Source of the DNA: Oscillospiraceae bacterium
GTDB lineage: Bacteria > Bacillota > Clostridia > Oscillospirales > Oscillospiraceae
DNA: 64,000 nt
Reading direction: 5' to 3'
Assembly: GCA_015067925.1 (NCBI GenBank)
Contig: SVLN01000002.1
Location: forward strand, 1-64,000
How positions within the stretch are numbered: position 1 is the stretch's first letter; each line of letters opens with the position of its first letter. The position numbers and the translations under genes are program-made. Below the pieces are notes generated by a model. The model had not been told where the DNA came from. It searched no databases and was given only the letters and a program-made list of their open reading frames with translations. This document shows, in pieces, positions 1 to 8,156 of this stretch.

Positions 1-1
1 A

Positions 2-115
2 ACAGCGCCGCAGGAGATCCGCATCTACTACAGGGACATCGGCATCGTCGATGATATTCCTGAAACAATGGATATCTCGGAGTTCTATGAGGACTGGCCC
101 GATGATGTGGCATAA
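2..115 (+). CDS. C-terminal end of a probable large serine recombinase (partial)
   Basis: An open frame enters from the left edge and stops at TAA 113-115, giving 37 visible residues. The stretch QEIRIYYRDIGIVDD resembles the closing strand of the DUF4368-type C-terminus found in Tn4451/TnpX-like large serine recombinases of Clostridia, which typically ends with an IxIYYxxIG pattern. Only this tail is visible, so catalytic Ser and zinc domains cannot be checked. If correct, an integrative element lies to the left of the window. The assignment rests on a short motif and is tentative. Confidence 0.45.
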   Translation, partial: TAPQEIRIYYRDIGIVDDIPETMDISEFYEDWPDDVA

Positions 116-154
116 AAAGAACAGGACAGCTGTGCGGTAACACAGCCGTCCTGT
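115..154 (-). terminator. Terminator for the nrdD-dut-NUDIX operon
   Basis: Stem 121-134 pairs with 141-154 with one internal mismatch and a 6-base loop. On the minus strand it is followed by a T-rich run (complement of 114-120), so it would end leftward transcription from the NUDIX gene just before the convergent recombinase tail. Confidence 0.65.
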
Positions 155-232
155 AGGAAAACAATATTAACTTTTAGGTAGGTTCAAAATGTTTCCCTAT
201 GAAACGCTGTCGAACCCGGCTGGTTTTTTTAT

Positions 233-790
233 TTAGATTCTTCCTTGCTGCAGAAGGTAATGGATCTTGAGCACCGCAGTCTGGGTTTTGGCATCGGTGA
301 TCTTACCGGACATGACGTCATCCACCAGATCCTGCAAGGGAACTGTCAGAACCGTAAGGAATTCGTCAGGATCCAGATCCTGGTCACCTGCATGCAAATC
401 CAGGGCAAGATACATGTGGATCTTCTCATCGCAGTAGGCAGCGGCGGGGTAGAACACACCCAGGTGAATGAAGCGGTCTGCCTCATAGCCAGTTTCCTCT
501 TTCAGTTCGCGCTTTGCAGCTTCCAGCGGATCCTCGTCGGGGCTGTCCAGCTTGCCTGCGGGAATTTCAGTGATGACCTGGTCGATGGGGTAACGGAACT
601 GTCGCTCCACGATCACGCGGCCGTCCGAGAGCAGGGGAATGACGCATACGGCGCCCACGTGGCGGATGACCTCGCGCGAGGCCTCCTGACCGTTCGGCAG
701 AAGGACTTTATCGTCAAACAGGTGCAGGATCCTGCCGCCGAAAATCTCCTGGGAGCTGACGAAGGATTCAATCAGATGAGATTCGTTCAT
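233..790 (-). CDS. NUDIX hydrolase, ADP-ribose pyrophosphatase type
   Basis: This is a 185-residue cytosolic hydrolase expected to cleave ADP-ribose or a related nucleoside diphosphate derivative to AMP plus a sugar phosphate. The Nudix helix is visible, with REL.EETGY and the upstream Gly and Glu (one extra residue between Gly and the first Glu compared with the consensus). Architecture and length match the NudF/ADP-ribose pyrophosphatase group. The start at 790 (MNESHL) is preferred over a longer frame because AAGGAGG lies about 6-10 bases upstream. It is the last gene of the nrdD-dut-NUDIX operon, 13 bases after dut, suggesting a nucleotide clean-up role. The exact substrate is inferred. 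Confidence 0.85.
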   Translation of the reverse strand: MNESHLIESFVSSQEIFGGRILHLFDDKVLLPNGQEASREVIRHVGAVCVIPLLSDGRVIVERQFRYPIDQVITEIPAGKLDSPDEDPLEAAKRELKEETGYEADRFIHLGVFYPAAAYCDEKIHMYLALDLHAGDQDLDPDEFLTVLTVPLQDLVDDVMSGKITDAKTQTAVLKIHYLLQQGRI

Positions 791-803
791 GGTGCGTGCC
801 TCC

Positions 804-1241
804 TTATTTTGTCCCGGTGCTGCCAAAACCGCCGGCGCCGCGTACGGTGTCGGACAGATCCTCGGAAAGGGAGAACTCAGCCTTGAGGAAGGGTGCGATC
901 ACCATCTGGGCGATGCGCTCGCCGGGCTCAATGGCCTGATCGTCGGCGGAGTGGTTATGCAGACTCACCATCACTTCACCGCGGTAATCGGCATCGATCA
1001 CGCCGACCTTGTTGGCAGGGGCCAGGCCACGCTTGGTGCCCAGGCTGCTGCGGGCGTAGATAAGGCCAACATAACCCTCCGGGATCTCAAAGGCAAGGCC
1101 GGTGTGTATCATACGGGTCTGACCGGCGGGGATTAATATGGCTTCTTCTGTACAGGCGTAAAGGTCGGCACCGGCAGAGAATTCACTGCCATAGGTTGGA
1201 ATGGTGGCGTTTGGATCCAGTTTTTTGATTCTGACCTGCAT
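804..1241 (-). CDS. dut: Deoxyuridine 5'-triphosphate nucleotidohydrolase (dUTPase)
   Basis: It hydrolyses dUTP to dUMP and pyrophosphate, keeping uracil out of DNA and supplying dUMP for thymidylate synthesis. At 145 residues it has the length of trimeric dUTPases, and all five conserved motifs can be read: AGADLYA near the N-terminus, RSSLGTKRG, GVIDADYRGEV with the catalytic Asp, GERIAQMV, and the C-terminal glycine-rich RGAGGFGSTG arm that closes over the substrate. GGAGGT lies just upstream of the ATG. The gene follows nrdD by 24 bases and precedes the NUDIX gene, so the operon concerns deoxynucleotide supply and sanitation. Confidence 0.95.
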   Translation of the reverse strand: MQVRIKKLDPNATIPTYGSEFSAGADLYACTEEAILIPAGQTRMIHTGLAFEIPEGYVGLIYARSSLGTKRGLAPANKVGVIDADYRGEVMVSLHNHSADDQAIEPGERIAQMVIAPFLKAEFSLSEDLSDTVRGAGGFGSTGTK

Positions 1242-1265
1242 GGGGGACCTCCAAATTCTCAGCAG

Positions 1266-3185
1266 TTACCGTTGTGTGTAAAGCTCGGCAAAGAGTGTGT
1301 TTTCATAAATGAAGTGCAGCAGTTTTTCCAGTTCCTCCGGCTGTTCGCGCAGCGCGCCAATCTCAACGCGTGTGATGCCGCCCAGGGCAATGCGCTGCAG
1401 TTCACTTTCAAAGGCGAGTTTCTTGCCGGCCTCCATGGGAACTGTGCAGCCAACATGGTAGCAATCGGTGTATTGGTCTTGATCGGTGATGCCGTCGATT
1501 CTGCCGAATCGGGCGCGATCCAGGCCCGCAAAACGCTGACAAACCTGTTCGGTCGCGGAAGCACAGAGCGTGAAGTGCACCTTGCTTTCCAGGGACCACT
1601 GCTGAAGTGCATCGTTCATACGGGCAAGCACCCGCTGGGCAAAATCCTGGCCCACGGCTGTGGTGTGGCTGCAGCCTTTGACCAGCATGGTAAGCTCATA
1701 AAGGCCGGCATAGCCGAGGCTGAGTGTAGAGTAGCCGCCGGTGAGCAATTTGTCGATGGTTTCACCCTTTTCCAGTCGGGCGATGGCACCATGCTGCCAA
1801 TGCAGGGGACTGACGTCACTCTTGATCCCCTTGAGGGCGTTGTGACGACACATCAGCGCTTCATAGCACAGCGACAGGCGTTCGTTCAACAGCTGCCAGA
1901 AGGTCTGCTCATCGCCTTTGGCGAGGATGCCGATCTGGGGCAGGTTCAGAGAAACAACGCCCTGGTTGAATCGGCCTTCGGATACATAGTTGTCGTCCAG
2001 ATCCGGATAGAGGGAAAGGAAAGAGTTGTCGCTGAGGGGAGCGAAGACAGCGCCTTCAAAAATCTCACCCATCTGTTTTGCGGAGATAAAGAGGGGATAG
2101 GTGTGTTCAGCGGCACATTGCAGGGCAAGCCTGGTCAGATTGTCATACTGTCCGCCGGTAAGATTGTTGTGTTCGTTGAGCACATACACAAGCTTCGGGA
2201 AACCGGGAGCGACATAGACGCCCTGCTCATTCTTGATGCCCGTCATCCGCTGCCGAAGGAGCTCTTCAATGATCATAGCGTTTTCTTCGGCATACGGGTG
2301 ATCCGGCTGCGGATTCATGAAAATGGTGACAAAGGGACTCATTCCCTTGGTGGTCATCAGGGTGTTGATCTGGTAATGAATGGTCTGCACACCGCTGCAT
2401 AGTTCCTGATGGAGCTGTATGCGGGCGATTTTTTCACACAGGCTTTCATCCGGACAGATGGCCTCAATTTGTTTTTTGAACTTGAAGTAGCTTCTGCGCA
2501 GGTACTTGCCGAGATGGCGGATGTCCACACTCTGACCGCCGTACTGGTTGGAGGCAACACCCGCGATGATCTGGGTCAGAACGGTGCACGCCACCTGGAA
2601 ACTCTTGGGCGATTCGATGAGGCAGCCGTTCATGACGGTGCCGTTATCCAGCATATCGGAGATGTTGATGATGCAGCTGTTGAAAATCGGCTGCATAAAG
2701 TAGTCGGCATCGTGAAAATGCAGCACGCCCTCTTCATGGGCCTTTGTAATGTGCTCCGGCAGGAGAATGCGGTTTGTCAGATCCTTAGAAACTTCGCCGG
2801 CAATGTAATCACGCAGGGTCGCTGCGACCAGGGTACCGCCTTCATGGCCGGAATAGGCCTGGTTGGTGCTACGCATAAGACGCAGAATGGATTCGTCCGT
2901 GGTGTTCTGCTTGCGTACCAAAGCTCGGGTATAGCGGTAGATCACATAGTTCTTGGCGAGAGGATATTTCCCAGCGGCCATCAGCTTGGCTTCCACCATG
3001 TCCTGGATATCTTCCACCAGATAGCGGTTCTTACGGCAGGCTTCAATGTGTTGGATGATCTCTTCGATTCCGGAGGCGTCAATGCGATCAATTTCATCCA
3101 CGGAGGCATTGGCTTTTTCAATGGCAATGCGGATTTTATTCCGGTCGAAATCAACGGTGGTACCGTCTCTTTTGATTACTTGCAT
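1266..3185 (-). CDS. nrdD: Anaerobic (class III) ribonucleoside-triphosphate reductase lacking the glycyl-radical domain
   Basis: Class III reductases make dNTPs from NTPs using a glycyl radical. The 639-residue product has an N-terminal ATP-cone (MQVIKRDGTTVDFDRNKI, about residues 1-95) and the ten-stranded NrdD barrel with HFHDADYF, NGCLIESP and SGVQTIHYQINTL. The start at 3185 is supported by GGAGAGGTG upstream. The frame ends at ENTLFAELYTQR, which corresponds to the point in family members just before the CxxC..CxxC zinc site and the terminal RxCGY glycyl-radical loop. No such motif occurs in the 24 bases before dut or in any frame nearby, and no nrdG activase gene is adjacent. It is either inactive, a regulatory paralogue, or dependent on a separately encoded radical domain. 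Confidence 0.85.
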   Translation of the reverse strand: MQVIKRDGTTVDFDRNKIRIAIEKANASVDEIDRIDASGIEEIIQHIEACRKNRYLVEDIQDMVEAKLMAAGKYPLAKNYVIYRYTRALVRKQNTTDESILRLMRSTNQAYSGHEGGTLVAATLRDYIAGEVSKDLTNRILLPEHITKAHEEGVLHFHDADYFMQPIFNSCIINISDMLDNGTVMNGCLIESPKSFQVACTVLTQIIAGVASNQYGGQSVDIRHLGKYLRRSYFKFKKQIEAICPDESLCEKIARIQLHQELCSGVQTIHYQINTLMTTKGMSPFVTIFMNPQPDHPYAEENAMIIEELLRQRMTGIKNEQGVYVAPGFPKLVYVLNEHNNLTGGQYDNLTRLALQCAAEHTYPLFISAKQMGEIFEGAVFAPLSDNSFLSLYPDLDDNYVSEGRFNQGVVSLNLPQIGILAKGDEQTFWQLLNERLSLCYEALMCRHNALKGIKSDVSPLHWQHGAIARLEKGETIDKLLTGGYSTLSLGYAGLYELTMLVKGCSHTTAVGQDFAQRVLARMNDALQQWSLESKVHFTLCASATEQVCQRFAGLDRARFGRIDGITDQDQYTDCYHVGCTVPMEAGKKLAFESELQRIALGGITRVEIGALREQPEELEKLLHFIYENTLFAELYTQR

Positions 3186-3279
3186 AATACACCTCTCCAA
3201 GCGAAAATGATAAAAAGATCCAGAATTTTGCAATAAGTATAACATATTGACAGGAAAAATCAATAGGAGTGCAAATCAG

Positions 3280-3318
3280 TAAAAACAAAGGCCCAACACA
3301 AGCGCGTTGTGTTGGGCC
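3280..3318 (-). terminator. Rho-independent terminator after the MarR gene
   Basis: A perfect 12-bp stem (3290-3301 with 3307-3318, 5-base loop) is followed on the minus strand by a T-rich tract (complement of 3280-3289). It lies 13 bases past the MarR stop and separates it from nrdD, so nrdD is probably read from its own promoter. Confidence 0.85.
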
Positions 3319-3331
3319 GGTTTGTCAGAAT

Positions 3332-3790
3332 TTAGATGAAGTCACCAAAATCGTTGATGCAGCTTTCCACCATCGAGGACAGAAGCTCACGGGCGGTTTC
3401 GGCCTGTTCTTCGGTCAGATCGCGGCAGAGCAGGGCGTTCCACTGGGAATAGCTCTCAGCAATGGGAGCAACCAGAGCGGCGCCATCTTCGGTCAGGTAC
3501 AGGCAGTACTGTCTGCGGTCGTTGGGATTGATCTCTCTGCGGATCAGGTTGCGCTCCTCCAGGGCCTTGCACTGGCGGGCGATGATTCCTTTGTCCATAT
3601 TAAAATGGATAGCCAGATAGTCCTGGCTTACGCCAGGTGTTTTGTGGAGCGTGTAAATGATCATATGCATTGCACCGGAAAGCTCCAGCGCTTCAAGTCT
3701 TGAAGACATAAATCTACGATGAAAGCGCTGCAGACGGGAGATCGCGCTGCTGATTCTTACCTGGTCATTATTCTTTTTCGTTTCTGCCAT
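3332..3790 (-). CDS. MarR-family transcriptional regulator
   Basis: A 152-residue winged-helix protein. The pattern ALELSGAMHMIIYTL, VSQDYLAIHFNMDKGIIARQ (recognition helix region) and NPNDRRQYCLYLTEDG (wing) is typical of MarR repressors, which act as dimers and release DNA on ligand binding or oxidation. The start at 3790 (MAETKKN) is chosen because AAAGGAG precedes it; a longer frame to 3856 has no ribosome site. It is divergent from the CDP-alcohol phosphatidyltransferase gene across about 270 bases of AT-rich DNA that holds both promoters. The ligand and targets cannot be told from sequence. Confidence 0.88.
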   Translation of the reverse strand: MAETKKNNDQVRISSAISRLQRFHRRFMSSRLEALELSGAMHMIIYTLHKTPGVSQDYLAIHFNMDKGIIARQCKALEERNLIRREINPNDRRQYCLYLTEDGAALVAPIAESYSQWNALLCRDLTEEQAETARELLSSMVESCINDFGDFI

Positions 3791-4000
3791 CGTTATCGCT
3801 CCTTTTGTCATATTAAGATGAATGAATTTATGTGAAAAAATTGTTTTACTTTCCAACTATTAGGTTACCATTTTGTCGGGAAAAAGTCAAACCAAAATCT
3901 TCGCTTTTTTGAAAAAAGCAAAAACATTTTCGTAAACAAGAAAAAAATGCGCGAATCATACATCATCAACAGAAGAATCGGTACAGATTTGTTTTCTCTA

Positions 4001-4030
4001 TTGACGAGATGAGGTTTCAACTGATAGAAT
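4001..4030 (+). promoter_or_regulatory. Sigma-A promoter for the phosphatidyltransferase gene
   Basis: TTGACG (4001-4006) and TAGAAT (4025-4030) are separated by 18 bases, about 30 bases upstream of the GTG start. The remaining divergent interval back to 3791 is AT-rich; I see no clear operator in it. Confidence 0.65.
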
Positions 4031-4058
4031 ATGAAGAAACACGATAGGAGGTAGCACT

Positions 4059-4577
4059 GTGAACAAACAATGCGCCGGCGTCATGACGCTTCCCAACTGC
4101 ATAACGAGCCTTCGCATTGTCGGTGCGGTCTCCCTGGCCTTTGTAAAGCCCTTTACCACGCTGTTTTATGTGATTTATTCCATTTGCGGCCTGAGTGATG
4201 TCCTGGACGGCTGGATCGCCCGCGCCACCAAAACCACCAGCGAGCTGGGCTCCAAGCTGGACAGCGTGGCGGATCTTCTGTTCTATAGCATCATGATGAT
4301 TAAGATTATGCCCGTTCTCTGGCGCGTTTTACCCAAGTGGATCTGGATTGTTGTCGGTATTGTGCTTGCCATCCGTCTGGCCTCTTACATCGTTGCAGCG
4401 GTGAAGGAAAAGAAGTTTGCTTCCATGCACACCATCTTCAACAAGATGAGCGGCGCGGCGGTGTTCGGCATTCCGTATTTTATCATGCTTCCCATTGGCA
4501 CGGCCTATTGCCTTTTGGTTGCTGCCATTACGGGAATTGCATCCACACAAGAGCTTGTGTTCCACCTAACACAATAA
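4059..4577 (+). CDS. CDP-alcohol phosphatidyltransferase
   Basis: A 172-residue polytopic membrane enzyme that transfers a phosphatidyl group from CDP-diacylglycerol to an alcohol such as glycerol-3-phosphate. The family signature D-x2-DG-x2-AR-x8-G-x3-D-x3-D is complete (SDVLDGWIAR followed by ELGSKLDSVAD). Several hydrophobic segments follow. Start codon is GTG with AGGAGGT six bases upstream. PgsA-type and related phosphatidylserine or phosphatidylinositol synthases share this fold, so the acceptor is not certain. It is a single-gene unit with its own promoter and a bidirectional terminator. Confidence 0.85.
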   Translation: MNKQCAGVMTLPNCITSLRIVGAVSLAFVKPFTTLFYVIYSICGLSDVLDGWIARATKTTSELGSKLDSVADLLFYSIMMIKIMPVLWRVLPKWIWIVVGIVLAIRLASYIVAAVKEKKFASMHTIFNKMSGAAVFGIPYFIMLPIGTAYCLLVAAITGIASTQELVFHLTQ

Positions 4578-4582
4578 AAGAA

Positions 4583-4616
4583 ATGAGCACGCAGATTCCT
4601 GCGTGCTCATTTTTTC
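4583..4616. terminator. Bidirectional terminator between convergent genes
   Basis: A 12-bp stem (4583-4594 with 4599-4610) with a 4-base loop has a T run on the plus side and a shorter T-rich tract on the minus side, serving both the phosphatidyltransferase gene and leuA. Confidence 0.88.
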
Positions 4617-4618
4617 TC

Positions 4619-6316
4619 TTATGCCTGTGCAGCCTCTTCCGCCAGCGCGCGGTTGATGGCGCAGATGATACCACGCAGAGAAGCGCGGTTGATGTTGTGG
4701 CTCAGGCCAACGCCGAAGATATCCTTGCCTGCCGGGGTGGTCAGGTGGATGTAAGCCACAGCCTTGGAGTCGGAGCCCTGGCTGATGGCGTGCTCGGAGT
4801 AGTCCACAAAGTGGAAGGCACCCAGATCCAGGTTGCGAATGGCGTTGAAGAAGGAGTCGATGGGGCCGTTGCCCTGACCGTGCAGGTTGATCTCCCGGCC
4901 GTCGTAATCCATTACGCCATAGAAACGTACCCAGGAGGACTGTCCGCGTCGGGACTCTTCCGTGAAGGTGTGGCTGATGAGCTTTACGCGCTTTTTCACT
5001 TCCAGATAGTTCTTCTCGAAGAGCTGGAAGATCTGGCTGGGCAGCAGCTCGGTGCCGGCACGCTCGGTCTCGGCCTGTACGATGGCGCCGAACTCGGGGT
5101 GCATGGCCTTGGGCATCTTGTAGCCGTAGTTCTGCTCCATGATGAAGGCAGCGCCGCCCTTGCCGGACTGGCTGTTGATGCGAATGATGGGCTCGTACTC
5201 GCGGCCCACGTCCTTCGGGTCGATGGGCAGGTAGGGGATCTCCCAGTACTCGGTGCCGGACTCTTGCATATACTGCACGCCCTTGTTGATGGCGTCCTGG
5301 TGGGAGCCGGAGAAGGCGGTAAAGACCAGCAGGCCCGCGTACGGCTGACGCTCGGGCACCTTCATCTTGGTGCAGCGCTCGTACATCTCCTTGATCTTGA
5401 CGATGTTGGAGAAGTCCAGCTCGGGGTCCAGACCCTGAGTGTACATGTTCATGGCCAGGGTAATCATGTCCACGTTGCCGGTGCGCTCACCGTTACCAAA
5501 GAGGGTGGCTTCCACGCGGTCAGCGCCGGCCAGCAGACCCAGCTCTGCCGTGGCGATGCCTTCGCCGCGGTCGTTGTGCGGATGCAGGCTAATGATGGCG
5601 CTGTCGCGGCTGGGCAGGTTCTTGCAGAAGTATTCGATGATGTCGGCAAAGTAGTTGGGCATCATGTTTTCCACCGTGCTGGGCAGGTTCAGGATGACCT
5701 TCTTCTCCGGGGTTGCACCCAGAGTGTCCAGAACGGCCTGGCAGACTTCAATGGCGTAATCGGGCTCTGTGCCCATGAAGCTCTCGGGAGAGTATTCGTA
5801 GCGCAGATTCATGCCCTGCTCGATCATGGGTCCGGAGAGTTCGCGGATGAGCTTGGCCGCATCCACGGCGATCTGCTTGATACCGTCCATGTCCTTCTTG
5901 AACACGACCTTGCGCTGCAGTGTGGAGGTGGAGTTATAGAAGTGCAGAATCACATTTTTGCAGCCGTCGATGGCTTCAAAGGTGCGCTTAATCAGATGTT
6001 CTCTGGCCTGCACCAGAACCTGAATGGTCACGTCATCGGGAATGTGACCGCCTTCAATCAGCGTGCGCAGGATTTCATATTCGGTCTCGGAGGCAGAGGG
6101 GAAACCTACCTCGATCTCCTTCACGCCGCAGTCCACCAGGGTGTGGAAGAATTCCAGCTTCTCCTGCAGGTTCATGGGACTGATGAGCGACTGGTTGCCG
6201 TCGCGCAGGTCAACGGAGCACCAGATGGGAGCCTTGGTCAGCTCCTTGTTCGGCCAGGTGCGCTCGGGGAAGGAAATATGGGGTGCGGGAATGTACTTCT
6301 CAAATTTGGGTTTCAT
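4619..6316 (-). CDS. leuA: 2-isopropylmalate synthase
   Basis: It condenses acetyl-CoA with 2-ketoisovalerate, the committed step of leucine synthesis. The 565-residue length and the opening WCSVDLRDGNQSL (metal and substrate site, DxRDG) place it in the longer LeuA type with an N-terminal extension (KYIPAPHISFPERTWP). The metal-binding histidines lie in SLHPHNDRGEG, and the C-terminal part is the leucine-sensing regulatory domain. ATG at 6316 has AGGAGG upstream; the longer frame starts inside the T-box leader. The gene is alone here, while leuCDB lies about 47 kb away in the window. Control is by a tRNA-Leu T-box and probably leucine feedback. Confidence 0.95.
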   Translation of the reverse strand: MKPKFEKYIPAPHISFPERTWPNKELTKAPIWCSVDLRDGNQSLISPMNLQEKLEFFHTLVDCGVKEIEVGFPSASETEYEILRTLIEGGHIPDDVTIQVLVQAREHLIKRTFEAIDGCKNVILHFYNSTSTLQRKVVFKKDMDGIKQIAVDAAKLIRELSGPMIEQGMNLRYEYSPESFMGTEPDYAIEVCQAVLDTLGATPEKKVILNLPSTVENMMPNYFADIIEYFCKNLPSRDSAIISLHPHNDRGEGIATAELGLLAGADRVEATLFGNGERTGNVDMITLAMNMYTQGLDPELDFSNIVKIKEMYERCTKMKVPERQPYAGLLVFTAFSGSHQDAINKGVQYMQESGTEYWEIPYLPIDPKDVGREYEPIIRINSQSGKGGAAFIMEQNYGYKMPKAMHPEFGAIVQAETERAGTELLPSQIFQLFEKNYLEVKKRVKLISHTFTEESRRGQSSWVRFYGVMDYDGREINLHGQGNGPIDSFFNAIRNLDLGAFHFVDYSEHAISQGSDSKAVAYIHLTTPAGKDIFGVGLSHNINRASLRGIICAINRALAEEAAQA

Positions 6317-6360
6317 AGGGGAACCTCCTGTGTCAATTGCAACATAAACCAAAAGAAAAG

Positions 6361-6620
6361 CCCCGGAATGGTTAGACCATTCCGGGGCGTAATATACGCG
6401 GTACCACCCGGGTTCGGCAGTTTCCTGCCCTCATGCATCTCCAACAAGATGCCGGCCTGTAACGGGACCTCCCGTACCACACTACATGTCGCATGGTCGA
6501 CTCCGGGGCCAGTATATACAGAGGCTGTGTCACCGGCTTGCACCAACCGCCGGCTCTCTTTAGACGAAGCGTTCTGTTTTCTCCCCATCGCTGTCTTTTG
6601 GATATGATTGCTGGATGTTA
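6361..6620 (-). promoter_or_regulatory. T-box riboswitch (tRNA-Leu) upstream of leuA
   Basis: On the minus strand the leader contains the canonical T-box CGGGTGGTACCGCG (complement of 6397-6410) next to a terminator hairpin of 11 bp (6361-6387) followed by CTTTTCTTTT. The Stem I landmarks GAGAGCC and GGTTGGTG are visible. Five bases before the GGAGT element sits CTG (6512-6510), a leucine codon in the same register as the Ala codon in the alaS leader of this window. The UGGU bulge pairs with an A73 discriminator, as in tRNA-Leu. Uncharged tRNA-Leu should stabilise the antiterminator and switch leuA on. Confidence 0.93.
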
Positions 6621-6625
6621 GTGAG

Positions 6626-6654
6626 AATATACCAGTTGTTTTAACGATTGTCAA
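6626..6654 (-). promoter_or_regulatory. Sigma-A promoter of the leuA leader
   Basis: TTGACA (6654-6649) and TATATT (6631-6626) on the minus strand, 17-base spacer, immediately upstream of the T-box leader. Confidence 0.85.
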
Positions 6655-6699
6655 GGGGGTAAAAATGTGCTATGATACGAAAAAGTCGGAGGTGAAGGT

Positions 6700-7485
6700 A
6701 TGCAGGTGCGTGAAATGATCGCCAAGGCACCGTGTGAGCCGGAGGAGAAGATTCTTCTTTCCCATGTGGCGGATGTGCTGGAGCGCTCCCGCAGCCGGAA
6801 TATCCCCACCTTCACGGACTTCCTTTCGCCCAGGGAACAGGCCCTGGTGCGAAGCGTTTTAAACATGTACGACTGCACGTTCTGGGGCGGTCGGGAAGAT
6901 GCAGAGCGCACAGTATGCATTTCCCTGCCGGATTATCTGGATAAGACCTGGCTGTATACTTCCGAGGCGCCCCTGACGGCCTTGCGGGCGGAGTTCTCCG
7001 ATCGAGAGAAGCTGACGCATCGAGACTTTCTCGGCTCTTTGATGGGCTGTGGAATCCAGAGAAGCGCTGTGGGAGACATCCTGGTATCCGAGCATAGTGC
7101 TGATTTCTTTGTGACCCGGGCAATGGCGCCCTATATTCGGCAGAATCTGCTTTCTGCCGGCCGGGTGAAGCTGAGTGTTTCGGAAATCGACCTTTCCGAA
7201 GTTCGGATTCCCGAACAAAAGGTTACCGAGCAGCGAGATACGGTGGCATCCTTACGTTTGGATGCTGTGTGTGCCTCTGCTTTCCGCCTGAGCCGTGAGA
7301 AGGCAGCCATAGCCATTCAAGCAGGCCGTGTGAGTCTAAACAATCTGCCCTGTGAGAAGCCAGATAAGGCGGTAGGTGAGGGCGATAGCATTTCCTTGCG
7401 CGGCGCGGGAAAAGCTTTGCTGGCGGAAGTCAGCGGAAAAACAAAAAAGGGGCGGATTGCCATCGTGCTCCGCCGTTATGTATGA
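6700..7485 (+). CDS. ylmH: YlmH-family S4-domain RNA-binding protein
   Basis: A 261-residue protein with the YlmH layout: an N-terminal region (FTDFLSPREQALV, FWGGREDAERTV), a central RRM-like part (LTHRDFLGSLMGCGI), and a C-terminal S4 domain (LRLDAVCASAFRLSREKA...IQAGRVSLNN). Members bind the 50S subunit and act in rescue of stalled peptidyl-tRNA-ribosome complexes in Firmicutes; in many relatives the gene sits in the division cluster. Here it instead starts a small operon with a GNAT acetyltransferase and a DUF896 gene. GGAGGTG precedes the ATG. Confidence 0.88.
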   Translation: MQVREMIAKAPCEPEEKILLSHVADVLERSRSRNIPTFTDFLSPREQALVRSVLNMYDCTFWGGREDAERTVCISLPDYLDKTWLYTSEAPLTALRAEFSDREKLTHRDFLGSLMGCGIQRSAVGDILVSEHSADFFVTRAMAPYIRQNLLSAGRVKLSVSEIDLSEVRIPEQKVTEQRDTVASLRLDAVCASAFRLSREKAAIAIQAGRVSLNNLPCEKPDKAVGEGDSISLRGAGKALLAEVSGKTKKGRIAIVLRRYV

Positions 7486-7494
7486 GGTGAGACC

Positions 7495-7956
7495 ATGATT
7501 ACATCGGTTTGGACAACTCCCGGACAGGAGAATGAAGTGGCGCGGGAACTCTTCCGTGCGGTGTTCTGTCAGGAACTTGGAATGGATGAAGCGCAGCTGG
7601 ACGACGTGTTCACGCCCTTTTCCTTCCATCTGGCTCTGGTGAATGACGGTGTTCCCATTGCTGCAGGCAGATTCTATTTGCGATCCGTTGGCAAGGCGGA
7701 GCTCAGCCGAATCTGCGTGCTGCCGGAGTATCGCCGCCAGGGAATCGGCGATGGACTGATTAAGGTGCTGGATTTTAAGGCGGCCATGGCCGGCCTGGAT
7801 GAGTCCTACGCAGAGGTGCCGGAAGAATACGAACGCATTTTCAGCCGCATTGGCTTTGCACCGGAAGGCGAGTGGGCGGAAAAAAACGGCCGCCGCGTGA
7901 GAGTAATGAAGAAGGAGACCAATGATGGAACCAAAGGACATTGCGCGCATCAATGA
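7495..7956 (+). CDS. GNAT-family N-acetyltransferase
   Basis: A 153-residue protein with the acetyl-CoA binding signature of GNATs, ICVLPEYRRQGIGDGLIK (about residues 76-93), preceded by the beta-strand AELSR and followed by LDFKAAMAGLDESYAEVP. It would transfer an acetyl group from acetyl-CoA to an amine; the substrate cannot be told. It starts nine bases after ylmH and its last 35 bases overlap the DUF896 gene in another frame, so all three are probably co-translated. Confidence 0.85.
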   Translation: MITSVWTTPGQENEVARELFRAVFCQELGMDEAQLDDVFTPFSFHLALVNDGVPIAAGRFYLRSVGKAELSRICVLPEYRRQGIGDGLIKVLDFKAAMAGLDESYAEVPEEYERIFSRIGFAPEGEWAEKNGRRVRVMKKETNDGTKGHCAHQ

Positions 7957-8149
7957 GCTGGCCAGAAAGGCCAAAACCGTCGGTCTGACGGAAGAGGAGA
8001 TTGCCGAGCGCGATCGCCTGCGCAAGGCGTATGTTGCCTCGGTTCGTGAGAACCTGGTGGCTCAGCTGGAGAACACCACGATCGTAAACCCGGATGGTAC
8101 CAAGAGATCCCTGCGTAAAAAGCCCTCCGATCCGGAGAAGATCAGCTAA
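7922..8149 (+). CDS. DUF896 (YnzC-like) small protein
   Basis: A 75-residue, highly charged helical protein matching the DUF896 family: an opening INELARKAKTVGLTEEE with repeated ERDRLRKAYV and a C-terminal tail (NPDGTKRSLRKK). Bacillus YnzC is of similar length and its role is poorly known; some family genes are in SOS or division contexts. GAAGGAG lies before ATG 7922; the next codon is also ATG, so the start could be 7925. It ends the ylmH operon. Confidence 0.85.
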   Translation: MMEPKDIARINELARKAKTVGLTEEEIAERDRLRKAYVASVRENLVAQLENTTIVNPDGTKRSLRKKPSDPEKIS

Positions 8150-8156
8150 ACTTCAA

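Noticed and set aside
6313..6654. Minus-strand 113-codon frame upstream of leuA
   Set aside because: It covers the T-box leader and terminator; the conserved RNA elements explain the sequence.
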